A stretch of 64,000 nucleotides of DNA from Pseudobutyrivibrio ruminis (GCA_015057315.1 SVER01000013.1:1-64000); one strand, 5' to 3'; positions 52,134-62,056 are shown, numbered from the stretch's first letter. Program-made: numbers and translations. Notes: generated from the letters alone by a model not told the origin.

Positions 52134-53102
52134 ATGGATCAGACTAGTAGTTCATTCGTTGGATTTGCCGGATTAGCCAGTAAAAACAAGGAGGCAACTA
52201 AGATGAAAGCAAAAAGACGAAAAAAAATATCAGGTGCAGATTTAGCATTTAGAATTTGCAACGGCATATTTATGGTTTTATTTGTAATTATTACATTATA
52301 TCCAGTACTTAATACATTGGCCGTTTCATTGAATGATGGTACAGATGCACTTCGAGGTGGTATTTATTTATTCCCACGTGTATTTACTTGGAAGAATTAT
52401 GAGACTGTATTGTCAAAAGATAATCTTATTACAGGTGCTATTGTAACTGTGTCAAGAACAGTTATTGGTACATTACTTGCTCTTGTAATGAATGCAATAC
52501 TTGCGTTTATTGTCAGCAGAAAGAACTTTATTTTTGCTAAACCTGTATCACTGTTTTGGGTTATTACAATGTATGTTAACGGTGGATTAATTCCTACCTT
52601 TCTCCTATTTAAATCCCTCGGACTTACAAACAGCTTTGCTGTATATGTAATTCCTGGAATGGTATCTGCCTTTAACATGTTAGTTATTAGAACCTATATG
52701 AGAGGTATTCCTGACAGTTTGGAAGAGTCTGCACAGCTTGACGGTGCTGGCTATACAACAATCTTCCTAAAAATCATTTCTCCATTATGCAAGCCAGTTT
52801 ACGCAACTGTTGCACTCTTCGTTGCTGTAGGACAGTGGAACTCTTGGTTCGATGCAATGCTTTATAACAGAATGGCATCACAGTATACAACATTGCAGTA
52901 TGAGTTGATGAAGTTACTTTCATCAGTATCTAATCAAAGTTCATCTGCAGAAGCAATGAAAAATGCTGGTGAAGGCTCTGTAACCCCTACATCTGTTAGA
53001 GCAGCAGCTACAATTATTACAATGCTCCCTATCATTTGTATCTATCCATTCCTTCAGCGTTACTTCGTAACCGGACTTACGCTAGGTGGAGTAAAGGAGT
53101 AA
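52134..53102 (+). CDS. Carbohydrate ABC importer permease, LplC/YtcP type
   Basis: A 322-residue permease with six helices after a 38-residue polar N-terminus. The EAA loop is EESAQLDGAGYTTIFLKIISPL, and it ends YFVTGLTLGGVKE. AAGGAGG at 52121-52127 sets the start. A second in-frame ATG with its own AAGGAGG lies at 52203, so a shorter form of 299 residues is possible. It is followed after one base by the GH8 gene, which points to a single transport-and-cleavage operon. No ATPase gene is present. Confidence 0.9.
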   Translation: MDQTSSSFVGFAGLASKNKEATKMKAKRRKKISGADLAFRICNGIFMVLFVIITLYPVLNTLAVSLNDGTDALRGGIYLFPRVFTWKNYETVLSKDNLITGAIVTVSRTVIGTLLALVMNAILAFIVSRKNFIFAKPVSLFWVITMYVNGGLIPTFLLFKSLGLTNSFAVYVIPGMVSAFNMLVIRTYMRGIPDSLEESAQLDGAGYTTIFLKIISPLCKPVYATVALFVAVGQWNSWFDAMLYNRMASQYTTLQYELMKLLSSVSNQSSSAEAMKNAGEGSVTPTSVRAAATIITMLPIICIYPFLQRYFVTGLTLGGVKE

Positions 53103-53103
53103 T

Positions 53104-54222
53104 ATGCGTAATGTTTTTTTAGAGATTGGAAAATCTCAGGCTGAGATAGATGCTCGCGTAGAAGAGACATTTAATGAGATTTTTTACGGAGCCAATAACT
53201 TTTATGGTACTACGGCTGACGGTACCATGGGATTTCTTATAGACACGGGCAACAACGACACCCGTACTGAGGGAATTTCTTATGGCATGATGATGTGTGT
53301 CCAGCTAGACAAGAAAAAAGAATTCGACCAGCTTTGGAACTGGGCAATGACAAAGATGTATCTGGATGAGGGAGAAAATAAAGGATACTTCGCCTGGTCA
53401 GTGGCAACTGACGGAAATAAAAATGCTTTTGGACCAGCTCCTGACGGAGAGGAATTCTTTGCAATGTCACTCATTTTTGCAAGCAAGAGATGGGGTGATG
53501 GTGAAGGAATTTACAATTACAGCCATCAGGCAAAAGAGTTGCTTAGGACATGCATTCATCATGAAGAGCTTTATGGTGGACATAACATGTGGACAGATGA
53601 TGGACTAATCAAGTTCGTCCCAGGACTTGATTTTACAGATCCATCATACCACCTGCCACATTTCTATGATTTGTTTGCAGAAAACTGCTATGAAGAGGAT
53701 AGGTTATTCTGGAAGACAGCAGCTAATGCTAGTAGAGAATATCTAAAGAAGGCTTGCCATCCCGTTACAGGTCTTTCAGCAGAATATAGCTACTATGATG
53801 GAAAGCCATATCCTGACCATGAGCATTTTGGTGGACGTCACGATTGGTTCTACAGTGACGCATATCGCACCATTGCAAACATAGGATTAGCTTATGAGTG
53901 GGAATCAAAGGATTCCGATTTTGATAGATTTTGCAGAGAAACTGCAAATAATTTACAACGCTTCTTCTTCACTCTTCCCTCTGATAAAAACAGAGGAATA
54001 TATGAAATCGACGGCACTATTTTGGAGGGAACGGCCCTTCATCCTGTAGGCTTGACTGCCACAATCGCTCAGGCGAGTTTGGCAGCGGATGGAGAGTACG
54101 CCCTCAAGGCTGTCGAAGAATTTTGGAACACCCCTCTTAGAACAGGGGAACGCAGATATTACGACAACTGCCTGTACATGTTTGCTATGCTTGCTCTAAG
54201 CGGTAAGTACAAAAAATATTAA
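53104..54222 (+). CDS. Glycoside hydrolase family 8, reducing-end xylose-releasing exo-oligoxylanase
   Basis: 372 residues forming an (alpha/alpha)6 barrel. The general acid is Glu56 in DTRTEGISYGMM. Asp114 in GPAPDGEEFF and Asp252 in DWFYSDAYRTI are at positions expected for the substrate-binding and base residues of the Rex branch. Absence of a signal peptide and the transport genes ahead favour an intracellular enzyme that takes xylose from the reducing end of xylo-oligosaccharides rather than a secreted endoglucanase. The start lies one base after the permease stop, and AAGGAG overlaps the end of that gene. A terminator follows. Confidence 0.9.
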   Translation: MRNVFLEIGKSQAEIDARVEETFNEIFYGANNFYGTTADGTMGFLIDTGNNDTRTEGISYGMMMCVQLDKKKEFDQLWNWAMTKMYLDEGENKGYFAWSVATDGNKNAFGPAPDGEEFFAMSLIFASKRWGDGEGIYNYSHQAKELLRTCIHHEELYGGHNMWTDDGLIKFVPGLDFTDPSYHLPHFYDLFAENCYEEDRLFWKTAANASREYLKKACHPVTGLSAEYSYYDGKPYPDHEHFGGRHDWFYSDAYRTIANIGLAYEWESKDSDFDRFCRETANNLQRFFFTLPSDKNRGIYEIDGTILEGTALHPVGLTATIAQASLAADGEYALKAVEEFWNTPLRTGERRYYDNCLYMFAMLALSGKYKKY

Positions 54223-54236
54223 TAAAGATTTCTTTT

Positions 54237-54264
54237 GCCACCGGATGTAGCTGGTGGCTTTTTT
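54237..54264 (+). terminator. Terminator of the xylan importer-GH8 operon
   Basis: Stem GCCACCGG/CTGGTGGC (one G-U pair) and six T. Confidence 0.88.
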
Positions 54265-54399
54265 AATGCAAAAAGATTAGTTGGTCAGATTGCCCACCTT
54301 TGTTATGCTACTGTTAAAAACATAAGTCAATTCGCTAATAGAATATAATTTTATAAATTGTTATAATATATAACGAATTAGAAATTTCGGAGGATTAAT

Positions 54400-55935
54400 A
54401 TGAGACTCTCCCAGTTATTAGAGTTTGACAATATCATAGTGCAATGTCACAACAATCCAGATGCAGATGCCCTTGCATCTGGTTTTGCTGTTTTAAAATA
54501 TTTACGGGATAATGGCAAGAATGTCAGGTTTGTTTATGGCGGTAATTTTGAGATAGCTAAGAGTAATCTAAAACTTATGATTGCCGACCTTGGTATTGAT
54601 GTTGATTATGTTAAGACACAGGATGAATTGGCTAAGCTGCTTGGTCTTAAGGAAGGGGAATTCCCAGACCTTCTTATTACAGTGGACGGCCAATATTTAG
54701 AAGGCAATATCCAAAAGTTTGCTGCAAAGAATATTGCTATTATCGACCATCATCAGGTGGAAGGTCTTCTTCCTAAGCTTTCAGAGGTAAGGAGCTATCA
54801 GGCTAGCTGTGCCACAGTAGTGTGGGATTTGCTAAAGCTTGAAGGGATAGATGTTAATGCTGATATTAAGCTTTCTACAGCCCTTTATTATGGTCTTCTT
54901 ACCGATAGTAATAATTTCTCAGAGTTACATCATCCTATAGACATGGATATGCGAGACGAGCTTAAGTTTAGCCCAGCTATTATCACTAAGTTTAAGAATT
55001 CCAACATCTCCCAGGAGGAGCTTCGTATTGCAGGAATAGCACTGCTTGGCTCAGAGTATTATCGTGACAATCATTACGCAATAGTTAAGACTGATCCATG
55101 TGATCCTAATGTGCTGGGTATCATTTCAGATATGCTTCTAGAGGTTGAGGATGTTGAGTGCTGCCTGGTTTATTCTATCCATGAGGGTGGTATTAAGATT
55201 TCTGTTAGAAGCTGTGTCAAGGAAGTTAAGGCAGACGAGCTGGCTCAGTTTATCTGCGAAGGTGTAGGAAATGGTGGCGGCCACTGGATTAAAGCAGGCG
55301 GCTCCATCCAAAGAAAACTTTTAGAGCTTCAGGAGCTAGACTACAATGCACCATCTATTCAGCAGTTCTTCAGAAGCAGAATGCAGGATTACTTCTATGA
55401 TAATGATATTATTTATGCTGATAATTATGAGCTTGATTTACATGGCATGGATAAATATGAAGGAAAGACTTTGCAGGCAGGCTTTGTAATAGCCAAGGAT
55501 ATTATGCCTGTAGGCTCTAATATGATCATAAGAACTATTCAAGGTGATGTGAAATTTGAGGTAAAGCCAGATACTATTATTGTAATCGGAATACGAGGAG
55601 AAGTGTCTGCTATTTCAAAGGAGCAGTTTGATAAATATTTTACAAAAGATGAAGCTGAATACATCTATCCTGGTGACTATATTCCTACAATAAGAAATGA
55701 TGTTGATGGAAGAACAATGGAACTGATACCATTTGCCCACAGCTGTATCACTGCGGGCAATAGTATGTTGTTTGCTAAAGAATTAAATAATAGAACAAAG
55801 TTATTTACTAAACATAATCCAGAGACCTACAGGCTTGGTAAGCCAGGGGATTATATGGGTGTTTTAGCAGAAGATACTTCTGAAATATTTATTATTGAAC
55901 GAGAACTCTTCAATAAAATGTTTACACCAGCTTAG
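54400..55935 (+). CDS. DHH-DHHA1 phosphoesterase with a long C-terminal PGDY-containing extension
   Basis: 511 residues. The DHH domain has Mn-binding HNNPDADALAS (residues 17-27) and IIDHH (114-118), with a third motif near TDSNNFSEL. DHHA1 follows to about residue 335 with the GGGHWIKAGG loop. This part matches NrnA-type nano-RNases/pAp phosphatases. Residues 345-511 are extra, with YPGDYIPTI and KPGDYMGVLAED, each beside a KEQFDKYF or RELFNKMF-like helix; this resembles a PGDYG-type domain in two copies. The role of that part is unknown. CGGAGG at 54389-54394 gives the start. It is convergent with a small hypothetical, the stop codons touching. Confidence 0.8.
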   Translation: MRLSQLLEFDNIIVQCHNNPDADALASGFAVLKYLRDNGKNVRFVYGGNFEIAKSNLKLMIADLGIDVDYVKTQDELAKLLGLKEGEFPDLLITVDGQYLEGNIQKFAAKNIAIIDHHQVEGLLPKLSEVRSYQASCATVVWDLLKLEGIDVNADIKLSTALYYGLLTDSNNFSELHHPIDMDMRDELKFSPAIITKFKNSNISQEELRIAGIALLGSEYYRDNHYAIVKTDPCDPNVLGIISDMLLEVEDVECCLVYSIHEGGIKISVRSCVKEVKADELAQFICEGVGNGGGHWIKAGGSIQRKLLELQELDYNAPSIQQFFRSRMQDYFYDNDIIYADNYELDLHGMDKYEGKTLQAGFVIAKDIMPVGSNMIIRTIQGDVKFEVKPDTIIVIGIRGEVSAISKEQFDKYFTKDEAEYIYPGDYIPTIRNDVDGRTMELIPFAHSCITAGNSMLFAKELNNRTKLFTKHNPETYRLGKPGDYMGVLAEDTSEIFIIERELFNKMFTPA

Positions 55936-56298
55936 TTAGAAAGAAACAATGGAAAAACCATCCTTCAGGCCATTAATCTGCAAATAGGATTTTACATCAA
56001 GAACCCTTTTTGTCAGCTTGTGGCCTGTCTGGGTAAATCCATCAGATTCCACTTCGTTAAATGTAATATCATTGCCATCTTCAATACCACGTCTATCAGT
56101 AACATGATATTTAACAACGCCGCTTGCGATACGGGCAAATTCAGCTTTTGAGACAAGAACACTCACTTCCACATTGCCACCGGCAGCGCCAGTTTTAAGG
56201 GTATTTGTATCAGCAAAAAACTGACGACCAAGCTCATCTGCCTTACTTCCGTTCATAGCCTCATTTAAACCTTTGATAAGATCTTCTCTTCCTGCCAT
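55936..56298 (-). CDS. Hypothetical small soluble protein
   Basis: 120 residues, no signal, membrane segment or cysteine; family not recognised. It begins with a helix-prone MAGREDLIKGLNEAMNG, then has beta-rich sequence. A strong AGGAGG seven bases ahead of the ATG on the minus strand shows that it is a real gene. It lies back to back with the DHH gene (stop codons adjacent) and is divergent from pepF with about 120 bases between starts. Confidence 0.65.
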   Translation of the reverse strand: MAGREDLIKGLNEAMNGSKADELGRQFFADTNTLKTGAAGGNVEVSVLVSKAEFARIASGVVKYHVTDRRGIEDGNDITFNEVESDGFTQTGHKLTKRVLDVKSYLQINGLKDGFSIVSF

Positions 56299-56421
56299 GG
56301 CAACCTCCTAAATAATAAAAATTTACCAACTAGTATTAATAGAATACAATGTATCTTTGAAGAATCTGTGATAAAATATTGAAAGATTGTACTAAGAGAA
56401 TAAATTATTGGAGGAAGAATA

Positions 56422-58218
56422 ATGGCAAAGGAATTAATGTCTAGAGACCAGGTAAAGGTTGAAGATACATGGAATGTTAATGACGTATATGAAACAGAGG
56501 AATTATGGGAAGCTGATGTAAAGCTTGTTAACGATAAGCTTGAAGAACTTACAAAGTTTGCAGGCAAGGTTTGCGAAAGCGCAAATACTCTTCTTAAGGT
56601 TTTAGAGGAGACAGCTTTCGTAGAGGAGAAGGTTGAGAAGGCATATTTTTATTCAGCAAGACTTTTTGATGAAGATCAGGGCAATTCTAAGCATAGAAGC
56701 ATGAACCAGAAAATGGTTTCTTTGTATGCAAAAATGGAATCAGATTTGTCATTTATCACACCAGAAATATTAGCCTGCGACAGCGCAAAGCTAGAGCAGT
56801 TCTACAATGAAGAGGCCGGACTTGAGCTTTATAAAAAGGAGATTAAGGAAATCCAAAGATTAAAGGCTCACACATTATCAGCAGAGCTTGAAAAGGTTGT
56901 TGCCATGACAGCAGAAATGTCAAACACACCTGGAGAAGTATATGAAGCATTCACAAACATCGACCTTACATTCCCTAATGTAAAGGACGAAAACGGTGAA
57001 GAGTCAGCTCTTACAAATGGTAATTTTGTTCCATTTTTGATGTCAGCTGACAGAAACGTTAGAGAGAACGTTTTCAAGGCTTACTATGGCACAATGAAGG
57101 GTTATTTAAATACATTTGCTGCAGCTTACAGTGGCGAAGTTAAGCAGCGTATGTTCTATTCTCGCGTTAGAAATTACGAATCAAATCTTAAGGCAGCTGT
57201 TGATGCAAACAACGTATCACCAGAGGTTTACGATAACTTAGTTAAGACTGTAAACGCTAACTTGGATAAGCTTCACGCTTATGTATCTCTTCGTAAGAAG
57301 TGCTTAGGCGTAGATGAGCTTCACATGTACGATATATACACACCTATGATTGCAGATGTTGCAAAGAAGGTAACCTACAAGGAGGCTCAGGAGACAATCT
57401 GCAAGGCTCTTTCAGTGTTAGGTGATGACTATGTTGCACTTCTTAAGGAAGGCTTCGCAAACAGATGGATTGATGTATATGAGAACAAGGGCAAGCGCGG
57501 TGGAGCTTATTCTGACACAGCATACGGTGTTCACCCATACATGCTTTTAAACTATCACGATACCTTCGATGATATGTTTACAACAGCTCACGAAATGGGC
57601 CACAGCATGCACAGCCATTATTCAAATGAAGCACAGCCATTTATCTACTCACACTACAAGATTTTCGTTGCAGAGGTTGCATCTACATGTAACGAAATCC
57701 TCTTATTAGAGTACTTACTTAAGAACTGCACTGACAAAAAGGAGAGAGCTTATCTTCTTAACCACTATCTTGATAGCTTCAAGGGTACAGTATACCGTCA
57801 GACACAGTTTGCAGAATTTGAAAAAATCACAAACGAAATGGTAGAAAAGGGCGAGAGCCTTAACGCTGAAAATCTTTCGTCCCTATATAAGGACATAAAC
57901 GCACGTTATTATGGACCAGATATGATTTCAGACGATGAAATTGCATACGAGTGGGCACGTATCCCTCACTTCTACTACAACTTTTATGTATATCAGTATG
58001 CAACCAGCTTCTGCGCAGCAGTAGCCATTGCAGACATGATACTTACTGAGGGTGAGCCAGCAGTTGCCCGCTATAAGAAGTTCCTTTCATCAGGCTGCAC
58101 CGATGCCCCAGTTGAGCTTCTTAAGATTGCAGGTGTCGACCTAACAACCCCAGCCCCAATCGAAGCCGCCCTTCGCAAGATGGGCACCATCGTCGACGAA
58201 CTCGCGACTCTCGTTTAA
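56422..58218 (+). CDS. pepF: Oligoendopeptidase F
   Basis: A 598-residue M3-family zinc metallopeptidase that cuts short peptides in the cytoplasm. The zinc site is HEMGHSMH (His390, Glu391, His394), with the second ligand glutamate in FVAEVASTCNE downstream. The helical N-terminal region typical of the family is complete. GGAGG at 56411-56415 precedes the ATG. The last 100 bases change to C/G-ending codons, like the GC-rich intergenic DNA that follows. Confidence 0.95.
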   Translation: MAKELMSRDQVKVEDTWNVNDVYETEELWEADVKLVNDKLEELTKFAGKVCESANTLLKVLEETAFVEEKVEKAYFYSARLFDEDQGNSKHRSMNQKMVSLYAKMESDLSFITPEILACDSAKLEQFYNEEAGLELYKKEIKEIQRLKAHTLSAELEKVVAMTAEMSNTPGEVYEAFTNIDLTFPNVKDENGEESALTNGNFVPFLMSADRNVRENVFKAYYGTMKGYLNTFAAAYSGEVKQRMFYSRVRNYESNLKAAVDANNVSPEVYDNLVKTVNANLDKLHAYVSLRKKCLGVDELHMYDIYTPMIADVAKKVTYKEAQETICKALSVLGDDYVALLKEGFANRWIDVYENKGKRGGAYSDTAYGVHPYMLLNYHDTFDDMFTTAHEMGHSMHSHYSNEAQPFIYSHYKIFVAEVASTCNEILLLEYLLKNCTDKKERAYLLNHYLDSFKGTVYRQTQFAEFEKITNEMVEKGESLNAENLSSLYKDINARYYGPDMISDDEIAYEWARIPHFYYNFYVYQYATSFCAAVAIADMILTEGEPAVARYKKFLSSGCTDAPVELLKIAGVDLTTPAPIEAALRKMGTIVDELATLV

Positions 58219-58436
58219 TTTCGTAAATCGTCGATGTCAAAATAGTAAATTTAGATGAGCAAGATGAAAAAAAGTTATACATAACCTTGGCAAGCGCGAG
58301 CAGGGAGGCACCATGCCTGACCATGGGTGGGGGCCCACGCCGGCGGGCTCCCATGGTTAGGTATGGAGGGTGCCCTGCGGGAGCATGTAATCCTTCAAAT
58401 AACTTGTTTGCAGCTTGCGGACTATAGAGGTATTTA
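58219..58436. other. 218-base intergenic stretch with a large GC-rich hairpin
   Basis: 58300-58378 forms one long imperfect hairpin: GCAGGG/CCCTGC at the base, then CACC/GGTG, ATGCCTGACCATGGG with CCCATGGTTAGGTAT (two G-U pairs), and an inner GCCC/GGGC. It has small bulges only, is far richer in G+C than the surroundings and is not followed by a T-run. No gene is seen. It may be a structured RNA, a repeat element or the leader of dnaE. Confidence 0.7.
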
Positions 58437-61400
58437 ATGAGTTTTGTACATTTACACACCCATACAGAGTATTCGCTGCTGGATGGCTCTAATAAGATAA
58501 AGTCTTATGTTAAGAAGTGCCTGGACCTTGGCATGACCGCAGCCGCCATCACAGACCATGGCAATATGTATGGCGTAACCAAATTTTATGATGAGTGCAT
58601 GGCCCAGGGCCTTAAGCCTATTATTGGCTGCGAGGTCTATGTGGCTCCAGGCTCCAGATTTGATAGAGAAATGGTAAAGGGTGAGGATAGATACTATCAC
58701 CTTATTTTGCTTGCAGAAAATGACTTAGGCTACCATAATCTTATGAAGATTGTATCTGTAGGTTATGTGGAGGGCTTTTATTATAAGCCACGTGTAGATT
58801 TCGAAACTATCGAGAAATATCATGAGGGTATTATCTGCCTTTCTGCCTGCCTGGCTGGAGAGGTAGCCAGAGCTTTAAATCGTGGTGACTATGAAGAGGC
58901 TAAGAGGGTTGCCATTCAGTATAGGGATTGCTTTGGTGCTAATAACTATTTTCTTGAGATGCAGGACCATGGCATTGCAGAGCAGCAGAATGTGAATCAG
59001 GGGCTGCTTCGCCTTTCTAAGGAGACAGGTATTCCTCTTGTGGCTACTAACGATTGCCACTATACCAATAAAGAGGATGCTTATAGCCATGATGTGCTTC
59101 TTTGTATTCAGACTGCCGCAAGGCTTGACGATGTAGATAGAATGCGCTTTGAGACAGAGGAATTCTACGTTAAGTCTGAGGATGAGATGCTAGAGCTGTT
59201 CCCTTATGCCAAGGAGGCAGTTTATCGTACTCAGGAGATAGCAGATAGATGTAATGTCGAGATTCAGTATCATATTGCAGGCTTGCCTCCTTTTGCTGTG
59301 CCAGAGGGCTATAATGCCTGGACATATCTTAACAAGATTTGCTTTGATGGTCTTAAGGAACGCTATAAAGAAAAGGCTAAGGATTACGAGGAACGTCTGA
59401 CTTACGAGCTTAACACCATTAAGGAAATGGGCTATGTAGAGTACTTCCTTATTGTATGGGATTTCATTAATTATGCCAGAACCCATGGTATTCCTGTAGG
59501 CCCAGGGCGTGGCTCTGCTGCAGGTTCCCTTATCAGCTACACCACAGGTATCACTGATATCGACCCTATGGAGTACAAGCTGGTTTTCGAGCGTTTCCTT
59601 AATCCAGAGCGTGTATCCATGCCCGATATTGATACGGACTTTGATCCAGAAGGCCGTGAAGAGGTAATCGATTATGTTCGTAAGAAGTACGGTGATGATT
59701 GCGTAACACAGATTGTTACCTTCGGTACGCTTAAGCCTAAGAGCGTGGTACAGGATGTAGGAAGAGTAATGGGACTTCCTATCCCATTTACCAACAGTAT
59801 CAAGAAGCTTATCCCAGATGCTATCCCTGAGCAGAAGGTCACAATTGAAACAGCCATTAAATATAGTCCTGAGCTTAGGGCTATTTATGAAAGCGACGAC
59901 CAGGTTCGTCAGCTTCTCGATATTTGTAAGAGCCTAGAGGGTCTGCCTCGTAACACAGGTGTACATGCAGCAGGTGTTGTTATTTCTGGCAAGCCTACTG
60001 TAGAATACATGCCACTTGCTCTTGGCAAGGGTGACGTAATTATCACCCAGTACGAAAAGGAAGTAATCGAGGACATTGGCCTTCTTAAGATGGACTTCCT
60101 TGGACTTCGAAACCTTACTGTTATCAATGACACTATCAAGCAGGTGGAGAAGAATTATAATATCAAGCTTGATATGCACGAGATAGATTATAATGACCCG
60201 GCTGTAATGGAGCTTTTTGCCGATGGTAAGACAGAGGGTGTATTCCAGTTTGAATCCTCAGGAATGAAGGGACTTTTAAAGCAGCTTAATCCTACACACA
60301 TTGGGGATTTAGTCCTTGCCAATGCAGTATATCGTCCTGGTCCTATGGATTTCATTCCTAATATTATCGAGTGTAAGAACACTGGTAAGCAGTCTCCATT
60401 TATCGAGAAGTTCCCACTTCTTAAGGATGTGCTTTCCGATACATATGGCTTTCCTGTATATCAGGAGCAGGTTATGCAGATTATGACTACCTGTGCCGGA
60501 TTTACCATGGGTCGTGCCGATAATGTAAGACGATTCATGAGTAAGAAGAAGAGGGATAAGCTTGCAGCAGAGCGCCCTGCTTTCGTTAAGGGATGCTTTG
60601 AGACAAATGGAATCAGTGAAGCAGATGCAGGCTGGCTTTTCGACCAGCTTATGCCTTTCGCTGAGTACGGATTTAATAAGTCTCACGCTGTTGCATATTC
60701 TTACGTAGCAGTGCAGACAGCATATCTTAAGAAATACTATCCGCTAGAGTACATGGCTTCCCTCATGACATCAGTGCTTAACAGCAGTACAAAGATTGCT
60801 GAATATATAGCAGAATGTAGGGAGGCAGGAATCAAGCTCCTTCCACCAGATGTTAATTATGGAGAAGCTGATTTCTCTGTTGATAATGGAAGCATCCGCT
60901 ATGGTCTTTCTGCTATTAAATCAGTGGGTGGCAGCACTGTCCTTTCTATAATAGAAGAAAGGGAGAGAAACGGTCTATATCGTGACCTTGAGGATTTCAT
61001 CACTCGCGTTAGCAAATATGATGCCAACAAGCGTACAGTTGAAAACCTGATTAAGGCAGGTGCTTTAGATACATTAGATGGTAACCGCAGACAAAAGATT
61101 CTTATCTACCAGCAGATAATGGATTCTGTCAGCCATAACAAAAAGAACACCATGGAAGGCCAGATGTCCCTGTTTGATTTTGCCACTGACGAGCAAAAGG
61201 AAGAGCTTAAGGTTCAGCTTCCACAGGCAGACGAATTCCCTAAGGAGCTTATGCTTGCCTTTGAAAAGGAGCTGATGGGAGTATACGTAAGTGGTCATCC
61301 ATTGGATGATTACATCCCAATCTTAGAGAAAAATGTTACAGCCCACGCCAGCGAATTTATGTCAGATGCTGATGGAGATGATGAGGGTGCACTTAGCGGC

Positions 61401-61949
61401 GAGGAATCATACGCCAGCATCAAGGATGGTGCAGAGGTTGTAGTAGGTGGAATCATTATGGATTCCACTGTAAAATACACAAAGAATGGCAAGGCAATGT
61501 CCTTTATAAATATCGAAGATTTAACAGGTACTTTGGAGGTTATCGTATTTCCAACCAGCTTTGAGAAATCCCGCGCTCTCATTGCAGAGGGAAACAAGGT
61601 CTTTATCAAAGGTCATGTTCAAAACGAGGATGAGCGTGGTGCTAAGCTTATTTGCGATGATATCAAATCATTCGATGATTGCGCTAGAGAAATCTGGATT
61701 CAGTTTGCAAATAAGGATATGTATAGCGCCAGTGAAGGCCAGCTTCTTGATACAATCCGTGAAATGGACGGTAACGATAGTCTTGTTATTTACCTTACAG
61801 AAGAGAAGGCTGTTAAGCGCATGGGTGCAAATTGCAGTCTGGCTGCTTCTATGGATAACCTTTCAATCCTCCGTGGATTATACGGTGAAGACAACGTAAA
61901 GGTTGTGGATAAAAAGATTGAATTCGAAAAAACACGCCGCCGGTATTAG
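58437..61949 (+). CDS. dnaE: DNA polymerase III alpha subunit
   Basis: 1170 residues, a DnaE-type replicative polymerase. PHP domain at the N-terminus (HLHTHTEYSLLDG, AAAITDHGNMYG). The polymerase catalytic aspartates lie in MPDIDTDFD (Asp397, Asp399, Asp401), with the palm/finger region to about 900, then a helix-hairpin-helix and an OB-fold (about 995-1080, VVVGGIIMDSTVKYTKNGKAMSF). Length is normal for DnaE. The ribosome-binding site AGAGG is modest. Clostridia usually carry PolC as main polymerase and DnaE beside it. It is followed by a terminator and pfkA, a common pairing in Firmicutes. Confidence 0.95.
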   Translation: MSFVHLHTHTEYSLLDGSNKIKSYVKKCLDLGMTAAAITDHGNMYGVTKFYDECMAQGLKPIIGCEVYVAPGSRFDREMVKGEDRYYHLILLAENDLGYHNLMKIVSVGYVEGFYYKPRVDFETIEKYHEGIICLSACLAGEVARALNRGDYEEAKRVAIQYRDCFGANNYFLEMQDHGIAEQQNVNQGLLRLSKETGIPLVATNDCHYTNKEDAYSHDVLLCIQTAARLDDVDRMRFETEEFYVKSEDEMLELFPYAKEAVYRTQEIADRCNVEIQYHIAGLPPFAVPEGYNAWTYLNKICFDGLKERYKEKAKDYEERLTYELNTIKEMGYVEYFLIVWDFINYARTHGIPVGPGRGSAAGSLISYTTGITDIDPMEYKLVFERFLNPERVSMPDIDTDFDPEGREEVIDYVRKKYGDDCVTQIVTFGTLKPKSVVQDVGRVMGLPIPFTNSIKKLIPDAIPEQKVTIETAIKYSPELRAIYESDDQVRQLLDICKSLEGLPRNTGVHAAGVVISGKPTVEYMPLALGKGDVIITQYEKEVIEDIGLLKMDFLGLRNLTVINDTIKQVEKNYNIKLDMHEIDYNDPAVMELFADGKTEGVFQFESSGMKGLLKQLNPTHIGDLVLANAVYRPGPMDFIPNIIECKNTGKQSPFIEKFPLLKDVLSDTYGFPVYQEQVMQIMTTCAGFTMGRADNVRRFMSKKKRDKLAAERPAFVKGCFETNGISEADAGWLFDQLMPFAEYGFNKSHAVAYSYVAVQTAYLKKYYPLEYMASLMTSVLNSSTKIAEYIAECREAGIKLLPPDVNYGEADFSVDNGSIRYGLSAIKSVGGSTVLSIIEERERNGLYRDLEDFITRVSKYDANKRTVENLIKAGALDTLDGNRRQKILIYQQIMDSVSHNKKNTMEGQMSLFDFATDEQKEELKVQLPQADEFPKELMLAFEKELMGVYVSGHPLDDYIPILEKNVTAHASEFMSDADGDDEGALSGEESYASIKDGAEVVVGGIIMDSTVKYTKNGKAMSFINIEDLTGTLEVIVFPTSFEKSRALIAEGNKVFIKGHVQNEDERGAKLICDDIKSFDDCAREIWIQFANKDMYSASEGQLLDTIREMDGNDSLVIYLTEEKAVKRMGANCSLAASMDNLSILRGLYGEDNVKVVDKKIEFEKTRRRY

Positions 61950-61952
61950 TAG

Positions 61953-62015
61953 CTGCCCCTATTCCCAAATTCTATGAAGAATAGAAAAAATTTGTGAGAA
62001 TAGGGGTAGTTTTTT
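61953..62015 (+). terminator. Terminator of dnaE
   Basis: Stem CTGCCCCTATTC/GAATAGGGGTAG (one G-U pair), inner CAAATT/AATTTG pairing, and a run of six T. Confidence 0.9.
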
Positions 62016-62027
62016 ACATGTTATATA

Positions 62028-62056
62028 TTGAAAACGTTGCCAAAAGAGGATAAAAT
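62028..62056 (+). promoter_or_regulatory. pfkA promoter with an embedded cre-like site
   Basis: TTGAAA (62028-62033), 17-base spacer, TAAAAT (62051-62056). TGAAAACGTTGCCA (62029-62042) agrees with the CcpA cre consensus TGWAANCGNTNWCA at 13 of 14 positions. The transcript would begin near 62063, so the ORF cannot start at 62028. Confidence 0.6.
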
